From contig NZ_JOMJ01000004.1 in assembly GCF_000711295.1 (NCBI RefSeq), forward strand, positions 558,001 through 622,000: DNA of 64,000 nt, written 5' to 3'. The notes under the pieces were generated by a model. That model worked only from the letters and a program-made list of their open reading frames with translations. It made no database searches and was not told where the DNA came from. The DNA comes from Desulfohalovibrio reitneri. GTDB lineage: Bacteria > Desulfobacterota > Desulfovibrionia > Desulfovibrionales > Desulfovibrionaceae. The translations under genes were made by a program, and so were the position numbers. Below, in pieces: positions 24,925 through 34,983 of this stretch; the stretch's first letter is position 1; every line of letters starts with the position of its first letter.

Positions 24925-26019
24925 ATGGCATCCCGCGCTGCAAGCCAAGCGCCCGAACGGCGGGCCACTCGTCCGGTGCGCCTGGGACCCTACGTCATAG
25001 GCGGCGGACAGCCCATCCGCGTGCAGTCCATGTGCACCACGGACACCCGTGACACCGAGGCCACCCTGGCCCAGGTGCGCGATCTGGCCGCGGCCGGGTG
25101 CGAGATAGTGCGCTTGGCCGTGCCGGACGACCGCGCGGCGCGGGCTCTGCCGGCCATCGTGGCCGAGTCGCCAGTGCCCCTGGTGGCGGACATCCACTTT
25201 GACCACCGCCTTGCCCTGGCCTCTGCCGAGGCGGGCATGGCCGGCCTGCGCATCAACCCCGGCAACATCGGCGGAGCGGACAAGGTGGACGCCGTGGTGG
25301 ACGCGGCCAAGAAGCGCGGCCTGCCCATCCGCATCGGGGTCAACTCCGGCTCGGTGGAAAAGGATCTGCTGGCCCGCTTCGGCGGCCCCACGCCCGAGGC
25401 CATGGTGGAGAGCGCCCTCAGCCACGTGGCCATGCTGGAACGGCGCGGCTTCGACCAGATCAAAATTTCCCTGAAGTCCTCCTCCGTGACGGACACCATC
25501 CAGGCTTACCGACGCATGGCCGACCGGGCCGACTACCCCCTGCACATCGGCGTCACCGAGGCGGGCACACTGGTGCGCGGCGCGGTCAAGTCGTCGGTGG
25601 GGCTGGGGGTGCTGCTGGCCGAGGGCATCGGCGACACCCTGCGCGTCTCCCTGACCCATGAACCCACCGCGGAGATGGTGGTGGCCTGGGAGATTCTGCG
25701 CTCCCTGGACATCCGCGCCCGCGGCCCGGAAATCGTCTCCTGCCCCACCTGCGGCCGCACCGAGATCGACCTCATCGGCCTGGCCGAGGAGGTGGAGCGG
25801 CGGCTCAAGGACGTGGAGGAGATTTTCACCGTGGCCGTCATGGGCTGCGTGGTCAACGGACCCGGCGAGGCCCGCGAAGCGGACATCGGCGTGGCCGGGG
25901 GCCGCGACAAGGCCGTTGTCTTCCGCAAGGGCGAGGTGACACGCACCCTGCGCGGCGACGTGGTGTCCGGTTTCATGGAGGAGCTCGACCGCTATCTGAA
26001 CGAACTGCGAGGAACCTGA
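24925..26019 (+). CDS. ispG: 4-Hydroxy-3-methylbut-2-en-1-yl diphosphate synthase
   Basis: This 364-aa enzyme has the TIM-barrel part (GGGQPIRVQSMCTTDTRDTE, LVADIHFDHRLAL, LRINPGNIGG) and the C-terminal Fe4S4 domain with SCPTCGRTEIDL and MGCVVNGPGEAREADIGVAG, which contain the three cluster cysteines and the cluster-proximal Glu. It reduces MEcPP to HMBPP in the MEP isoprenoid pathway, so it depends on low-potential electrons such as ferredoxin. The stop is directly followed by the ATG of proS, and dxs and ispA lie 6-8 kb downstream. Confidence 0.97.
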   Translation: MASRAASQAPERRATRPVRLGPYVIGGGQPIRVQSMCTTDTRDTEATLAQVRDLAAAGCEIVRLAVPDDRAARALPAIVAESPVPLVADIHFDHRLALASAEAGMAGLRINPGNIGGADKVDAVVDAAKKRGLPIRIGVNSGSVEKDLLARFGGPTPEAMVESALSHVAMLERRGFDQIKISLKSSSVTDTIQAYRRMADRADYPLHIGVTEAGTLVRGAVKSSVGLGVLLAEGIGDTLRVSLTHEPTAEMVVAWEILRSLDIRARGPEIVSCPTCGRTEIDLIGLAEEVERRLKDVEEIFTVAVMGCVVNGPGEAREADIGVAGGRDKAVVFRKGEVTRTLRGDVVSGFMEELDRYLNELRGT

Positions 26020-27765
26020 ATGCGCTTTTCCCGACTCTACGCCCCCACCCTCAAGGAGGCGCCCCGCGACGCCGAGGTGGTCAGCCACAAGCTGCTCTCC
26101 CGGGCGGGCTACATCCGCCAGCTGACCAGCGGCATCTACACCTTCCTGCCCCTGGGCCTGCGCGCCCTGAACAACGTGGCCGACGTGGTGCGCGAGGAGA
26201 TGAACCGCGCCGGGGCGCAGGAGTTGCTGCTGCCCATGGTGCAGCCCGGCGACCTGTGGAAGGAGACCGGCCGCTGGACCCTTTACGGCCGCGAACTGCT
26301 CCGCTTCACCGACCGCAAGGACGCCGACTTCTGCCTGGGCCCCACCCACGAGGAGGTCATCACCGATCTGGTGCGCGGCGAGGTGCGCTCCTACCGGCAG
26401 CTGCCGCTGAACCTCTACCAGATCCAGACCAAGTTCCGCGACGAGATCCGGCCCCGCTTCGGCCTCATGCGCTGCCGGGAGTTCGTCATGAAGGACGCCT
26501 ACTCCTTCGACCGCGACGACGAGGGGGCGCAGGAGTCCTACCAGACCATGTTCGACGCCTACGTGCGCATTTTCCGCCGGCTGGGTCTGCGCTTCAAGTC
26601 GGTGGAAGCGGACTCCGGCGCCATCGGCGGCAGCCACTCCCACGAGTTCATGGTCACAGCGGCCACGGGTGAGGACGTGGTGGCGGCCTGCACGGCCTGC
26701 GAGTACGCCGCCAACCTGGAGAAGGCCCAGGCGGTCTGCTCCCTGTCCCAGTGCGACGAGACCTGCGCCGAGCCCGAGCGGGTGGAGACCCCCGGGGCGC
26801 ACACCGTGGCCGAGGTGGCCAGGATGATGGACGTGCCGCCCTCCAAGGTGGTCAAGACGCTGCTTTTCGAGGTAGACGGCGCCAGCGTGGCCGCGCTGGT
26901 GCGCGGCGACCGCGACCTGGAGGAGATCAAGCTGAAGAACGCCCTCAACGCCCAGGACGCGCGCATGGCCGACGCGGACAAGGTGAAGGCCTGGTCCGGC
27001 GCGCCGGTGGGATTCGCCGGACCGGTGGGCCTGAAGGTGGACCGCATCGTGGCCGATGTGGAGCTGTGCGGCGACACCGGCTGGGTTGTCGGGGCCAACG
27101 AGGCCGACGCCCACCTCAAGAACGTGGACCTGCCGCGCGACGTGGGCGTTACCGAGTGGCTTGACCTGCGCCAGGTGGTGGAGGGCGACGCCTGCCCCCG
27201 CTGCCGGACAAAGATGACCCTGGCCAGGGGCATCGAGGTGGGCCACGTCTTCAAGCTGGGCGAGAAATACTCCAAGGCCATGGAGGCCACCTACCTGGAC
27301 GAAAACGGCAAGGAGAAACTCCTGGTCATGGGCTGCTACGGCATCGGCGTGTCGCGCATCGTGGCCTCGGCCATCGAGCAGAACCACGACGACGCTGGCA
27401 TCATCTTCCCCCCGGCCATCGCACCGTTCGAAGCGGCGGTCATCTCCCTGGGCGGCAAGGACCCGGCCGTGGACGAAAAAGCGGCCGAGCTGCACGACCA
27501 GCTTGAAAGCCTGGGCATCGAGACCCTGTGGGACGACCGCGACGAGCGGCCCGGGGTGAAGTTCAAGGACGCCGACCTCATGGGCATGCCTTTCCAGCTC
27601 ATTGTGGGCGGCAAGGGGCTGGCCCGTGGCGTGGTGGAGGCCAAGGACCGCCGAACAGGCGAGAAGTCCGAACTGCCGCTGGACGGTTTCGCCGAGGCCC
27701 TTCACGCCTACCGCCGCGAGGTCTGGACGGGCTGGGGCCTTTCGCCGGACGGAGAGCTTGGATGA
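26020..27765 (+). CDS. proS: Prolyl-tRNA synthetase
   Basis: This 581-aa class-II bacterial-type ProRS has motif 1 around [20 protein letters not shown] and motif 2 in [20 protein letters not shown] with [12 protein letters not shown]. The INS editing domain (about 230-400, with a Cys-rich [14 protein letters not shown] entry) follows, then motif 3 [20 protein letters not shown] and the C-terminal anticodon-binding domain. It charges tRNA-Pro and edits mischarged Ala-tRNA-Pro. The gene abuts ispG and overlaps the hybrid kinase start by four bases. Confidence 0.97.
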   Translation: MRFSRLYAPTLKEAPRDAEVVSHKLLSRAGYIRQLTSGIYTFLPLGLRALNNVADVVREEMNRAGAQELLLPMVQPGDLWKETGRWTLYGRELLRFTDRKDADFCLGPTHEEVITDLVRGEVRSYRQLPLNLYQIQTKFRDEIRPRFGLMRCREFVMKDAYSFDRDDEGAQESYQTMFDAYVRIFRRLGLRFKSVEADSGAIGGSHSHEFMVTAATGEDVVAACTACEYAANLEKAQAVCSLSQCDETCAEPERVETPGAHTVAEVARMMDVPPSKVVKTLLFEVDGASVAALVRGDRDLEEIKLKNALNAQDARMADADKVKAWSGAPVGFAGPVGLKVDRIVADVELCGDTGWVVGANEADAHLKNVDLPRDVGVTEWLDLRQVVEGDACPRCRTKMTLARGIEVGHVFKLGEKYSKAMEATYLDENGKEKLLVMGCYGIGVSRIVASAIEQNHDDAGIIFPPAIAPFEAAVISLGGKDPAVDEKAAELHDQLESLGIETLWDDRDERPGVKFKDADLMGMPFQLIVGGKGLARGVVEAKDRRTGEKSELPLDGFAEALHAYRREVWTGWGLSPDGELG

Positions 27766-29666
27766 CCGACCCCCAGGGCCCGCTGCCGGAACCCGCCTTC
27801 TTCGACCAGGCTCCCACCCCGCTGGCGGCCATGGACGCCTCCGGCGCGCTGCGTCGGGTCAACGCCAAGGCGGCGGGGTTGCTGGGCCTGGTGGATGTTC
27901 CCGGTGGAGCCTGCTGTCTGGTGTCAGCCACGGGGTTTGCCCGGCGGCTGCGGGACTTCGTGGCAAAGGTGCTGGAGGAGGGCGGCAGGCGCGAGACGAG
28001 GTTGGAGATGGACGGCGGCGGCATCCGGGTTGTCGGCGCGGCCATGGCGGGAGACGGCTCCCCCGAATCGCTGTGCCTGCTGCATTTCGAAGGCGGAGGC
28101 ATGGACTCCCCGGAGCCGGACTGTTTTTCCGCCCGCTTTCGCCGTGCTCAGGAGTTGGCGGGCGAAGGCTTCTGGGAGTGCGACGGACAGGGCTCCATGG
28201 ATTACCTGTCCGAGGGATTGATGAACCTGCTGGGCATCCGGGGGCCGCTGTTCGGCCGGGAAGCGGGCGAGGCCTTTCAGAAGCGTATTCACCCCCAGGA
28301 CCGCCAGGCCCTCATGGACGATCTCTCCAGGGCCATGTTTGACGACGCGCCTTTGGAGCGCGAGGTGCGTTTCTACCGGGGCGGCGAGGAGGAGCGCGTT
28401 GGGCTGGCCATGGGACGGCGTGTGTTGGCCTGTACCGGCGAGCCCGGCGTGTTCGGCGTGCTACGCGACATCACCGAGCGCAAGGAGCTGGAGCGCGAAC
28501 TGAACGAGGCCAGGAGGATGGCCGAGGACGCCTCCAAGTCCAAGAGCCGGTTCTTGGCCAACATGAGCCACGAGATGCGCACCCCCCTCAACGGCATCCT
28601 CGGACTCATCGGGCTGACCCTGGGGCAGGACCTTCCCAAGGAGGCGCGGGAGAACCTGCGCATGAGCCGCGACTCCGGCCAGAACCTCCTGTCCATCATC
28701 AACGACATCCTCGACATCACCAAGATCGAGGCCGGGCGGCTGGAGCTGGTCAAGGAACGGTTCGACCTGGACCAGGTGCTCAACTCCACGGTGCGGCTTT
28801 TCTCCATCGAGGCCAAGTCCAAGGGAGTGGCCCTGCGCTACGTCAAGTCCATGGAGGCCCCGCAGTTCCTGTACGGGGACCCGGTGCGGCTGCGGCAGGT
28901 GCTCATCAACCTGGTGGGCAACGCGGTTAAGTTCACCGAGGCGGGGGAGGTGGAGCTTTCCGTGCGTCCGGTGAACGATCCCATGGACGGCGGCGGGGAC
29001 ACGCTGCTGGAATGGACCGTGCGAGACACCGGCTGCGGCCTGGACGAATCCCTGCGCGCGGACATTTTCGACATTTTCACCCAGGCCGAGCCGGCCCGAA
29101 CCCGCACCCATCAGGGCACAGGCCTGGGGCTGGCCATCAGCAAGCGGCTGGTGGAGATGATGGACGGGGAGATCACCGTTTCCAGCGAGCCGGACTGCGG
29201 CTCGACCTTTACCTTCACCGCCCGGTTCGAGTGCGCCCCGGAGGAGTCGACCGCCAGGGACAGGGGGGAGAACCGGGGCATCGTTCTGCCCACGCTGCGC
29301 ATCCTCCTGGCTGAGGACAACCGGGTCAACCAGGCCTACGCGCGCCGCGCCCTGGAAATGGAGGGACACCAGGTCGTCTGCGTGGAGAACGGCCACGAGG
29401 CCCTTGAGGCCCTGTCCGGGGAGTCCTTCGACCTGGCCCTCATGGATATCCAGATGCCGCACATGGACGGCGTCACCGCCACCCGCGCTATTCGAAGCGG
29501 CGAGGCCGGCGTGCCGAGCGATTTTCCGGTGGTTGCCCTGACGGCCTACGCCATGAAGGGCGACCGCGAGGAATTCATGGAAGCGGGCATGAACGACTAC
29601 GTCTCCAAACCCTTCGACTCCAAAGACCTCATTCGGGTCATCGCCCGGGTCATGCTCCGTCCCTGA
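27762..29666 (+). CDS. PAS-containing hybrid histidine kinase
   Basis: ATG 27762 overlaps the proS stop (ATGA); the frame extends further upstream only as an overlap shadow (634 aa). Order of parts: two PAS-like regions (about 20-120 and 130-245), HisKA with the phospho-His in [19 protein letters not shown], and HATPase_c ([17 protein letters not shown], then [11 protein letters not shown] and [20 protein letters not shown]). A C-terminal receiver follows, with [13 protein letters not shown] and [11 protein letters not shown]. No membrane segment is seen, so it should be a cytoplasmic sensor. No HPt or separate regulator is adjacent, so the phosphorelay partner is elsewhere. Confidence 0.92.
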   Translation: MTDPQGPLPEPAFFDQAPTPLAAMDASGALRRVNAKAAGLLGLVDVPGGACCLVSATGFARRLRDFVAKVLEEGGRRETRLEMDGGGIRVVGAAMAGDGSPESLCLLHFEGGGMDSPEPDCFSARFRRAQELAGEGFWECDGQGSMDYLSEGLMNLLGIRGPLFGREAGEAFQKRIHPQDRQALMDDLSRAMFDDAPLEREVRFYRGGEEERVGLAMGRRVLACTGEPGVFGVLRDITERKELERELNEARRMAEDASKSKSRFLANMSHEMRTPLNGILGLIGLTLGQDLPKEARENLRMSRDSGQNLLSIINDILDITKIEAGRLELVKERFDLDQVLNSTVRLFSIEAKSKGVALRYVKSMEAPQFLYGDPVRLRQVLINLVGNAVKFTEAGEVELSVRPVNDPMDGGGDTLLEWTVRDTGCGLDESLRADIFDIFTQAEPARTRTHQGTGLGLAISKRLVEMMDGEITVSSEPDCGSTFTFTARFECAPEESTARDRGENRGIVLPTLRILLAEDNRVNQAYARRALEMEGHQVVCVENGHEALEALSGESFDLALMDIQMPHMDGVTATRAIRSGEAGVPSDFPVVALTAYAMKGDREEFMEAGMNDYVSKPFDSKDLIRVIARVMLRP

Positions 29667-29670
29667 GGCC

Positions 29671-31044
29671 ATGCCGCACGTATTCGGCGTCAGCGAACTC
29701 ACCGAGGCCCTGCGCGACAACGTGGAGGCCGCCTTCCCCTTCGTCTGGGTGCGAGGTGAGGTGTCCAACCTGGCGCGCCCGGCCTCGGGCCACGTCTATT
29801 TTTCCCTTGGCGACGGCCGCGGCGTGCTGCCGGTTGCCTGGTTCCGTGCCAACCAATGCGGCCCCGGCGAGGCGCATCCCCTCACCGGCGAGGTGGCCGA
29901 AGAGGGCTGCCCGGACCTGGCCGACGGCATGGAGGTGCTCTGCGCCGGGCGGCTGACCGTCTACTCCGCGCGCGGCAGCTATCAACTGGTGGCCGAACTG
30001 GTGCAGCCGCACGGCGCGGGCGAACTGGCCGCGGCCTTCGAAGCCCTGAAGCGGGAACTGGCGGCGGAGGGGTATTTCGAGGAGTCGCGCAAGATGCGGC
30101 CGCCACCCGACCCCGCGCGGGTGGCCGTGGTCACGTCCCTGGGCGGGGCGGCCCTGCGCGATTTTCTCAAGCTGGCCTCGGTCCGGGGCACGGGCGCGGA
30201 GATACGCATCCACCCCGCCCTGGTGCAGGGGGACTCCTCTCCAGCCTCCGTGGCCCGTGCCCTGCGCGAGGTGGTGGAGCAGGACTGGGCCCAGGTGGTG
30301 GTTGTGACGCGCGGCGGCGGATCCCTGGAGGACCTGTGGGCCTTCAACACGCGCGAGGTGGCCGACGCGGTATTCGCCTGTCCCCTGCCCGTGGTCAGCG
30401 GGGTGGGGCACGAGATAGACCTGACCATAGCCGACCTCACCGCGGACGTGCGCGCCTCCACCCCGTCCCACGCGGCCCAGCTTCTGTGGCCCGAGCGGCG
30501 GGAGCTGGCCCAACGGCTGGACGAACGGGAGACTGCCCTGGTCACGACCTGGAACCGGCTGGAGCGCGCCAAGGCGGAGCGGTTGGAAACGCTGATCCGG
30601 GGCCTGCGCTGGCTTTCCCCGGCGCAGGGCGTGGAGCGCTCCCTGGAGCGGCTGGCCGCTCTGGAGCGAGGTCTGCGGGCGGCCTGGGACCGCCGGACCG
30701 AACGGGCCGGGGGGCGGCTTGAGGCCGCGTCGGAGAGACTGGCGCGCGCTTTCGGCCCGCCCGCGCTGCGAGCCAGGAATGAGCGGCTGGACACCCTGGC
30801 GCGTCGGCTGGAGTCCGCCGGGGAGGCGCACCTGCGGCGCGGGGAGCGGCGGCTGGAGAACTTGGCTGTGCGACTGCGGGCGGCCAGTCCAGAGGCCCCG
30901 CTGCAACGCGGCTTCGCCCTGGTGCGCAGGGAGGACACCGGCGCGTTTCTGCGTTCGCCGGACGAGGTGGCCCAGGGGGACGGCCTGGACATCCGGGTTC
31001 GTGACGGGCATGTTCGGGCAATTGTTACGCGAGGTGAGGAATGA
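29671..31044 (+). CDS. xseA: Exodeoxyribonuclease VII large subunit
   Basis: This 457-aa protein starts with the OB-fold domain (FGVSELTEALRDNVEAAFPF, VRGEVSNLARPASGHVYFSL). The nuclease core follows (VAVVTSLGGAALRDFLKLAS, VVVTRGGGSLEDLWAFNTRE, PVVSGVGHEIDLTIADLTAD, VRASTPSHAAQL), then a long helical C-terminal domain. With XseB it makes the ExoVII nuclease that degrades single-stranded DNA. An M23 peptidase gene separates it from xseB within one tightly overlapping operon. Confidence 0.97.
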   Translation: MPHVFGVSELTEALRDNVEAAFPFVWVRGEVSNLARPASGHVYFSLGDGRGVLPVAWFRANQCGPGEAHPLTGEVAEEGCPDLADGMEVLCAGRLTVYSARGSYQLVAELVQPHGAGELAAAFEALKRELAAEGYFEESRKMRPPPDPARVAVVTSLGGAALRDFLKLASVRGTGAEIRIHPALVQGDSSPASVARALREVVEQDWAQVVVVTRGGGSLEDLWAFNTREVADAVFACPLPVVSGVGHEIDLTIADLTADVRASTPSHAAQLLWPERRELAQRLDERETALVTTWNRLERAKAERLETLIRGLRWLSPAQGVERSLERLAALERGLRAAWDRRTERAGGRLEAASERLARAFGPPALRARNERLDTLARRLESAGEAHLRRGERRLENLAVRLRAASPEAPLQRGFALVRREDTGAFLRSPDEVAQGDGLDIRVRDGHVRAIVTRGEE

Positions 31045-31949
31045 ATTGCGCCATGTCGCGGGCCTTGGCCTGCTTGGTTTTTCTGCTGGTCTGCCTCGTC
31101 CCCCACGCGGCCTGGTCCGGTGCTCTGCGGCTGGAGGTCCCCGGAGAGGTGGGACACGGCGAGCCGTTCGCCGTCCGCGCCGTATCGGCCGAGCGCATGG
31201 AGGCGGTGCGGTTTTTCTGGCTGGACAAGGACGTGCCCGCCGAGGCTGATCGGAAGGGGGGCGGTTGGTCCGCTTTCGCTTTACTTGGTACGGATGTGAA
31301 GTGCAGCGAGCCCGGTGACAAGACCCTGGCCGTGGAGGCCCTGGTGGACGGTCGGCGTGTGCGAGCCGAGGCGGCGGTGGCTGTTCGGGGCAAACATTAC
31401 CCGGAACAGCGGCTGACGGTGAAGAAATCCATGGTTACGCCTCCAGAGGAGACGCTGGCGCGCATCCGAAGCGAATCACGGCAAGTGAAGAAGGCGCTGA
31501 ACACGATCAGCCCCACCCGCATGTGGCGCTTGCCCCTGGTGCGGCCGGTGGACGGCTCGGTGTCCAGCGTTTACGGACTACGCCGCTTCTTCAACGACCA
31601 GCCCCGCTCCCCCCACCGGGGGCTGGACCTGCGGGGCGCGCGCGGCACGCCTGTCAAAGCCGCGGCCTCTGGCAAGGTCATCCTCGCGGGCGACCATTAT
31701 TTCGCCGGGCGCAGCGTCTACCTGGACCACGGCCAGGGTGTGGTCAGCATGTATTTCCACCTCTCGCAGATCGGCGTGCGCGAAGGGCAGCTCGTCTCCG
31801 CCGGTGAGCCGGTGGGCGAGATTGGCTCCAGCGGCCGGGTTACGGGGCCGCATCTGCACTTCGGCCTGAGCCTGGCAGGACAGAGCGTGGACCCATCGTC
31901 CCTGTTCAAGAAGGATTTCGCCGCCCTGGCCTCGGAGGAGGAATCTTGA
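31041..31949 (+). CDS. Secreted M23-family peptidase (LytM/NlpD type)
   Basis: This 302-aa protein has an N-terminal signal peptide (ALACLVFLLVCLVPHAAWSG), an Ig-like/linker region (about 25-150) and a C-terminal M23 domain. The M23 domain has VYGLRRFFNDQPRSPHRGLD with the first zinc His/Asp pair and GRVTGPHLHFGLSLAGQSVD with the HxH motif. It is expected to cleave peptidoglycan crosslinks in the periplasm during growth or division. Its start overlaps the xseA stop by four bases (ATGA), and xseB overlaps its own stop. Confidence 0.93.
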   Translation: MNCAMSRALACLVFLLVCLVPHAAWSGALRLEVPGEVGHGEPFAVRAVSAERMEAVRFFWLDKDVPAEADRKGGGWSAFALLGTDVKCSEPGDKTLAVEALVDGRRVRAEAAVAVRGKHYPEQRLTVKKSMVTPPEETLARIRSESRQVKKALNTISPTRMWRLPLVRPVDGSVSSVYGLRRFFNDQPRSPHRGLDLRGARGTPVKAAASGKVILAGDHYFAGRSVYLDHGQGVVSMYFHLSQIGVREGQLVSAGEPVGEIGSSGRVTGPHLHFGLSLAGQSVDPSSLFKKDFAALASEEES

Positions 31950-32200
31950 GCGACAACGTGAACGGCAAGGAAGCGCCGCGATCCTTCGAGGAAGGGCTGG
32001 AGCGGCTGGAAAAGATCGTGGAAGCCCTGGAGAAGGGCGAGACCAGCCTGGAGGAGGGGGTGGCCCTGTACAAGGAGGGGCTGTCCCTGGCCACGGATTG
32101 CCGCGCCCGGCTGGAGAAGGCGCGGCACGAGGTGCGCGTCTTCCAGGACGGCAAGCTGCGGGAAGCGGAACAGGAGGAGCTTGATGCCGGTCAAGGATGA
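31946..32200 (+). CDS. xseB: Exodeoxyribonuclease VII small subunit
   Basis: This 84-aa protein matches XseB: RSFEEGLERLEKIVEALEKG, ETSLEEGVALYKEGLSLATD, then a coiled C-terminus. It starts at a TTG overlapping the M23 stop and preceded by GGAGGAGGAATC. XseB subunits coat the helices of XseA. Its 3' end overlaps the prenyl synthase start by 17 bases. Confidence 0.95.
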   Translation: MSDNVNGKEAPRSFEEGLERLEKIVEALEKGETSLEEGVALYKEGLSLATDCRARLEKARHEVRVFQDGKLREAEQEELDAGQG

Positions 32201-33065
32201 ACTGTTGGCCCGGGCCGGCCGGGTGCACGACTATCTGTCGGGCAGCCTGGACGGCAGGGACGTGCCGCCCAAGCTGCGGCGGGCCATGGAATACAGCCTG
32301 CTGGCCGGGGGCAAGCGGCTGCGGCCGGTGCTCTGCCTCTGCTGGTCCGGAATTTTCGGCGAGCCCGAGGAGCGGGTCATGCCCTTTGCCTCCTCCCTGG
32401 AGTACATCCACACCTATTCCCTGGTGCACGACGACCTGCCCGCCATGGACGACGACGACCTGCGGCGCGGCAAGCCCTCCAACCACAAGGCGCACGGCGA
32501 GGCCCTGGCCATCCTGGCCGGTGACGGCCTGCTCACCGAGGCCTTCACCCTGGCTTCCTCCGTGCCCCTGCCAGCCGAGCGGGTGCTGCCCGCGGTGAGC
32601 CTGCTGGCCCTGGCCGCCGGGGCCGAGGGCATGGTGGGCGGACAGGCCCTGGACATGGAGTACACCGGCAAACCCAAGGTGGATCTGGCCGAACTCAAGG
32701 GCATGCACGCCCGCAAGACCGGGGCGCTCATCCGCGTGGCCTGCGAGGCCGGGGCGGTGCTGGGCGGGGCGGACGCGCAGGGCCGGGCCAAGGCCCGCGA
32801 GTATGGCGTGCTCATGGGCGCGGCCTTCCAGATCGTTGACGACGTGCTGGACGTGGTGGGCGACGAGGCCGAGCTGGGCAAACCCGTGGGCAGCGACGAG
32901 GGCAAGGACAAGCACACCTATCCGCGCTTGCTGGGTCTGGAGGAAAGCCGCAAGCTGGCCCAGACCTACGTGGACAAGGCGGCCGGGATATGCGAGGGCT
33001 TCCCGGGCGACGATGCCGCCTTCCTGGGCCGCTTGGCCCGGTACATGACCCAGCGCGTGAACTAA
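32184..33065 (+). CDS. ispA: Farnesyl/geranylgeranyl diphosphate synthase-type prenyltransferase
   Basis: This 293-aa trans-prenyltransferase has the first Asp-rich motif DDLPAMDDDDLRRGK and the second motif DDVLDVVGDEAELGK. YSLVHDDLP and GQALDMEYTG are typical of IspA-type short-chain synthases. It condenses IPP with DMAPP to give FPP or GGPP for quinones, undecaprenyl and menaquinone side chains. ATG 32184 is favoured over the TTG at 32181 because of CAGGAGGAGCTT. Together with dxs it forms the isoprenoid half of this operon. Confidence 0.94.
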   Translation: MPVKDELLARAGRVHDYLSGSLDGRDVPPKLRRAMEYSLLAGGKRLRPVLCLCWSGIFGEPEERVMPFASSLEYIHTYSLVHDDLPAMDDDDLRRGKPSNHKAHGEALAILAGDGLLTEAFTLASSVPLPAERVLPAVSLLALAAGAEGMVGGQALDMEYTGKPKVDLAELKGMHARKTGALIRVACEAGAVLGGADAQGRAKAREYGVLMGAAFQIVDDVLDVVGDEAELGKPVGSDEGKDKHTYPRLLGLEESRKLAQTYVDKAAGICEGFPGDDAAFLGRLARYMTQRVN

Positions 33066-33075
33066 CGAGGGGAAA

Positions 33076-34983
33076 ATGGCCCATACCGAGGACCTCGCGC
33101 CTCTGTTGCCGAACATATCCGCTCCCGACCAGGTCCGGGAGCTTTCCATCGGGGAACTGGAGCAGTTGGCAGGTGAAGTCCGCCAGCTGATGATCGACAC
33201 CGTGTCCAAGAGCGGCGGCCATTTGGCCCCGGGGCTGGGCGTGGTCGAACTGACCCTGGCCCTGCTCAAGGTGTTCGATCCGTCCAACGACCGCCTGGTC
33301 TGGGACGTGGGCCATCAGGCCTACGCCTACAAGATCCTCACCGGCCGCCGCGACCGCTTCTCCACCCTGCGCACCCTGGGCGGGCTGTCCGGCTTCCCGC
33401 GTCCGGAGGAAAGCCCGGAATACGACCATTTCGGAGTGGGGCACTCCTCCACCTCCATTTCCGCCGCCCTGGGCATGGCCACGGCCCGCGACCTGGCCGG
33501 TGAGGACCGCAAGGTGCTGGCCGTCATCGGCGACGGCTCCATGACCGCCGGGCTGGCCTACGAAGGGCTGAACCAGGCGGGAGGCATGGAGCGCGACCTC
33601 ATCGTGGTCCTCAACGACAACGAAATGTCCATCGCCCCCAACGTGGGCGCGCTGTCCAGCTTCCTTTCCCGCAACCTCTCCAAGCCCTGGCTCATGCGGC
33701 TGAAGAAGGACTTCGAGAACCGCCTGCGCTCCATGGGCCGCATCGGCGAGGAACTGGCCACCTACGCCCGGCGCGGCGAGGATACCTTCAAGACCTTCTT
33801 CACTCCCGGCATGCTCTTCCAGTCCTTCGGCTTCACCTACGTGGGGCCGGTGGACGGCCACGACATCCGTGGCCTGGTGGACGTGCTCAAGCAGGTGCGG
33901 AACACCTCCGGTCCCATCCTGCTGCATACCATGACCAAGAAGGGGAAGGGGTACGAACCGGCCGAGACCAACCCCACCTACTTCCACGGCGTAGGCTGCT
34001 TCGAACCCGAAACCGGCGAGGCGGTCAAGTTCTCCGGCTGCAGCCTGCCGTCCTACACCGAGGTTTTCGGCCACACCCTGTGTGAGCTGGCCGAGTGCGA
34101 CGAGAAGATCACGGCCATTACCGCGGCCATGCCCGAGGGCACCGGCTTGGCCAGGTTCGCCGAACAGTTCCAGCATCGGTTCGTGGACGTGGGCATCTGC
34201 GAGCAGCACGCCGTGACCTTCGCCGCGGGCATGGCCAAGCAGGGCATGAAGCCGGTGGTGGCCATCTACTCCACCTTTCTGCAACGCTCCTACGACCAGA
34301 TCGTGCACGACGTCTGCCTGCAGAACCTGCCCGTGGTCTTCTGCCTGGACCGGGGCGGGCTTGTGGGCGAGGACGGGGCCACCCACCACGGGGCTTTCGA
34401 CCTCTCCTACCTGCGCCACATTCCCGGCATCACGGTCATGGCTCCGCGCGACGAGGGCGAACTGCGGAACATGGTGGCCACCGCCCTGAGCCTGAACAAG
34501 CCCGTGGCCGTGCGTTATCCGCGCGGCGTGGGCGTGGGTGCGGAGTGTACCGGCGAGCCGGTCATCCTGACCGAAGGGGAAGGGGAGATGCTGCGCGAGG
34601 GCGAGGGAGCCCTGGTCATCGCCCTGGGCAGCCGCGTGCACCCCTCGCGCGTGGCCGCCGAAGAAGTTGCCGCCGAGGGCGGGCCGGACGCGGCCGTGTT
34701 CAACGCCCGCTTCGTCAAGCCCCTGCCCGAGAAACAGCTCCGGGAGCTGGCCGAACGCTTCGACCACTGGCTTGTTGTGGAGGAGAACGCCATGGCCGGT
34801 GGCTTTGGTTCGGCCGTGGCCGAATTCCTGGCCGACACCGGCCTCGGCGCCAAGGTGCGGCTGCGCCGCCTGGGCCTGCCGGACCGCTTCATCGAGCACG
34901 GCAAGCAGAAGGAACTGCGCGCCCAGGTCGGCCTCGACAAGGACGGCATCAAGCGGGCCGTCAAGGAACTGGCGGAGGGCTAA
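33076..34983 (+). CDS. dxs: 1-Deoxy-D-xylulose-5-phosphate synthase
   Basis: This 635-aa thiamine-diphosphate enzyme shows the family blocks SKSGGHLAPGLGVVELTLAL, VWDVGHQAYAYKILTGRRD, the ThDP-Mg motif GDGSMTAGLAYEGLNQ ending in VVLNDNEMS, and the Glu-bearing VDVGICEQHAVTFAAGMAK. It condenses pyruvate with glyceraldehyde-3-phosphate, the first step of the MEP pathway. It lies ten bases after ispA. Its stop overlaps the convergent acyl-CoA synthetase stop by four bases. Confidence 0.97.
   Translation: MAHTEDLAPLLPNISAPDQVRELSIGELEQLAGEVRQLMIDTVSKSGGHLAPGLGVVELTLALLKVFDPSNDRLVWDVGHQAYAYKILTGRRDRFSTLRTLGGLSGFPRPEESPEYDHFGVGHSSTSISAALGMATARDLAGEDRKVLAVIGDGSMTAGLAYEGLNQAGGMERDLIVVLNDNEMSIAPNVGALSSFLSRNLSKPWLMRLKKDFENRLRSMGRIGEELATYARRGEDTFKTFFTPGMLFQSFGFTYVGPVDGHDIRGLVDVLKQVRNTSGPILLHTMTKKGKGYEPAETNPTYFHGVGCFEPETGEAVKFSGCSLPSYTEVFGHTLCELAECDEKITAITAAMPEGTGLARFAEQFQHRFVDVGICEQHAVTFAAGMAKQGMKPVVAIYSTFLQRSYDQIVHDVCLQNLPVVFCLDRGGLVGEDGATHHGAFDLSYLRHIPGITVMAPRDEGELRNMVATALSLNKPVAVRYPRGVGVGAECTGEPVILTEGEGEMLREGEGALVIALGSRVHPSRVAAEEVAAEGGPDAAVFNARFVKPLPEKQLRELAERFDHWLVVEENAMAGGFGSAVAEFLADTGLGAKVRLRRLGLPDRFIEHGKQKELRAQVGLDKDGIKRAVKELAEG

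Noticed and set aside
24886-27705. A 939-codon minus-strand frame opposite ispG and proS
   Set aside because: ispG and proS are certain on the plus strand; the reverse frame has low-complexity His/Val/Gly composition typical of antisense codon bias.
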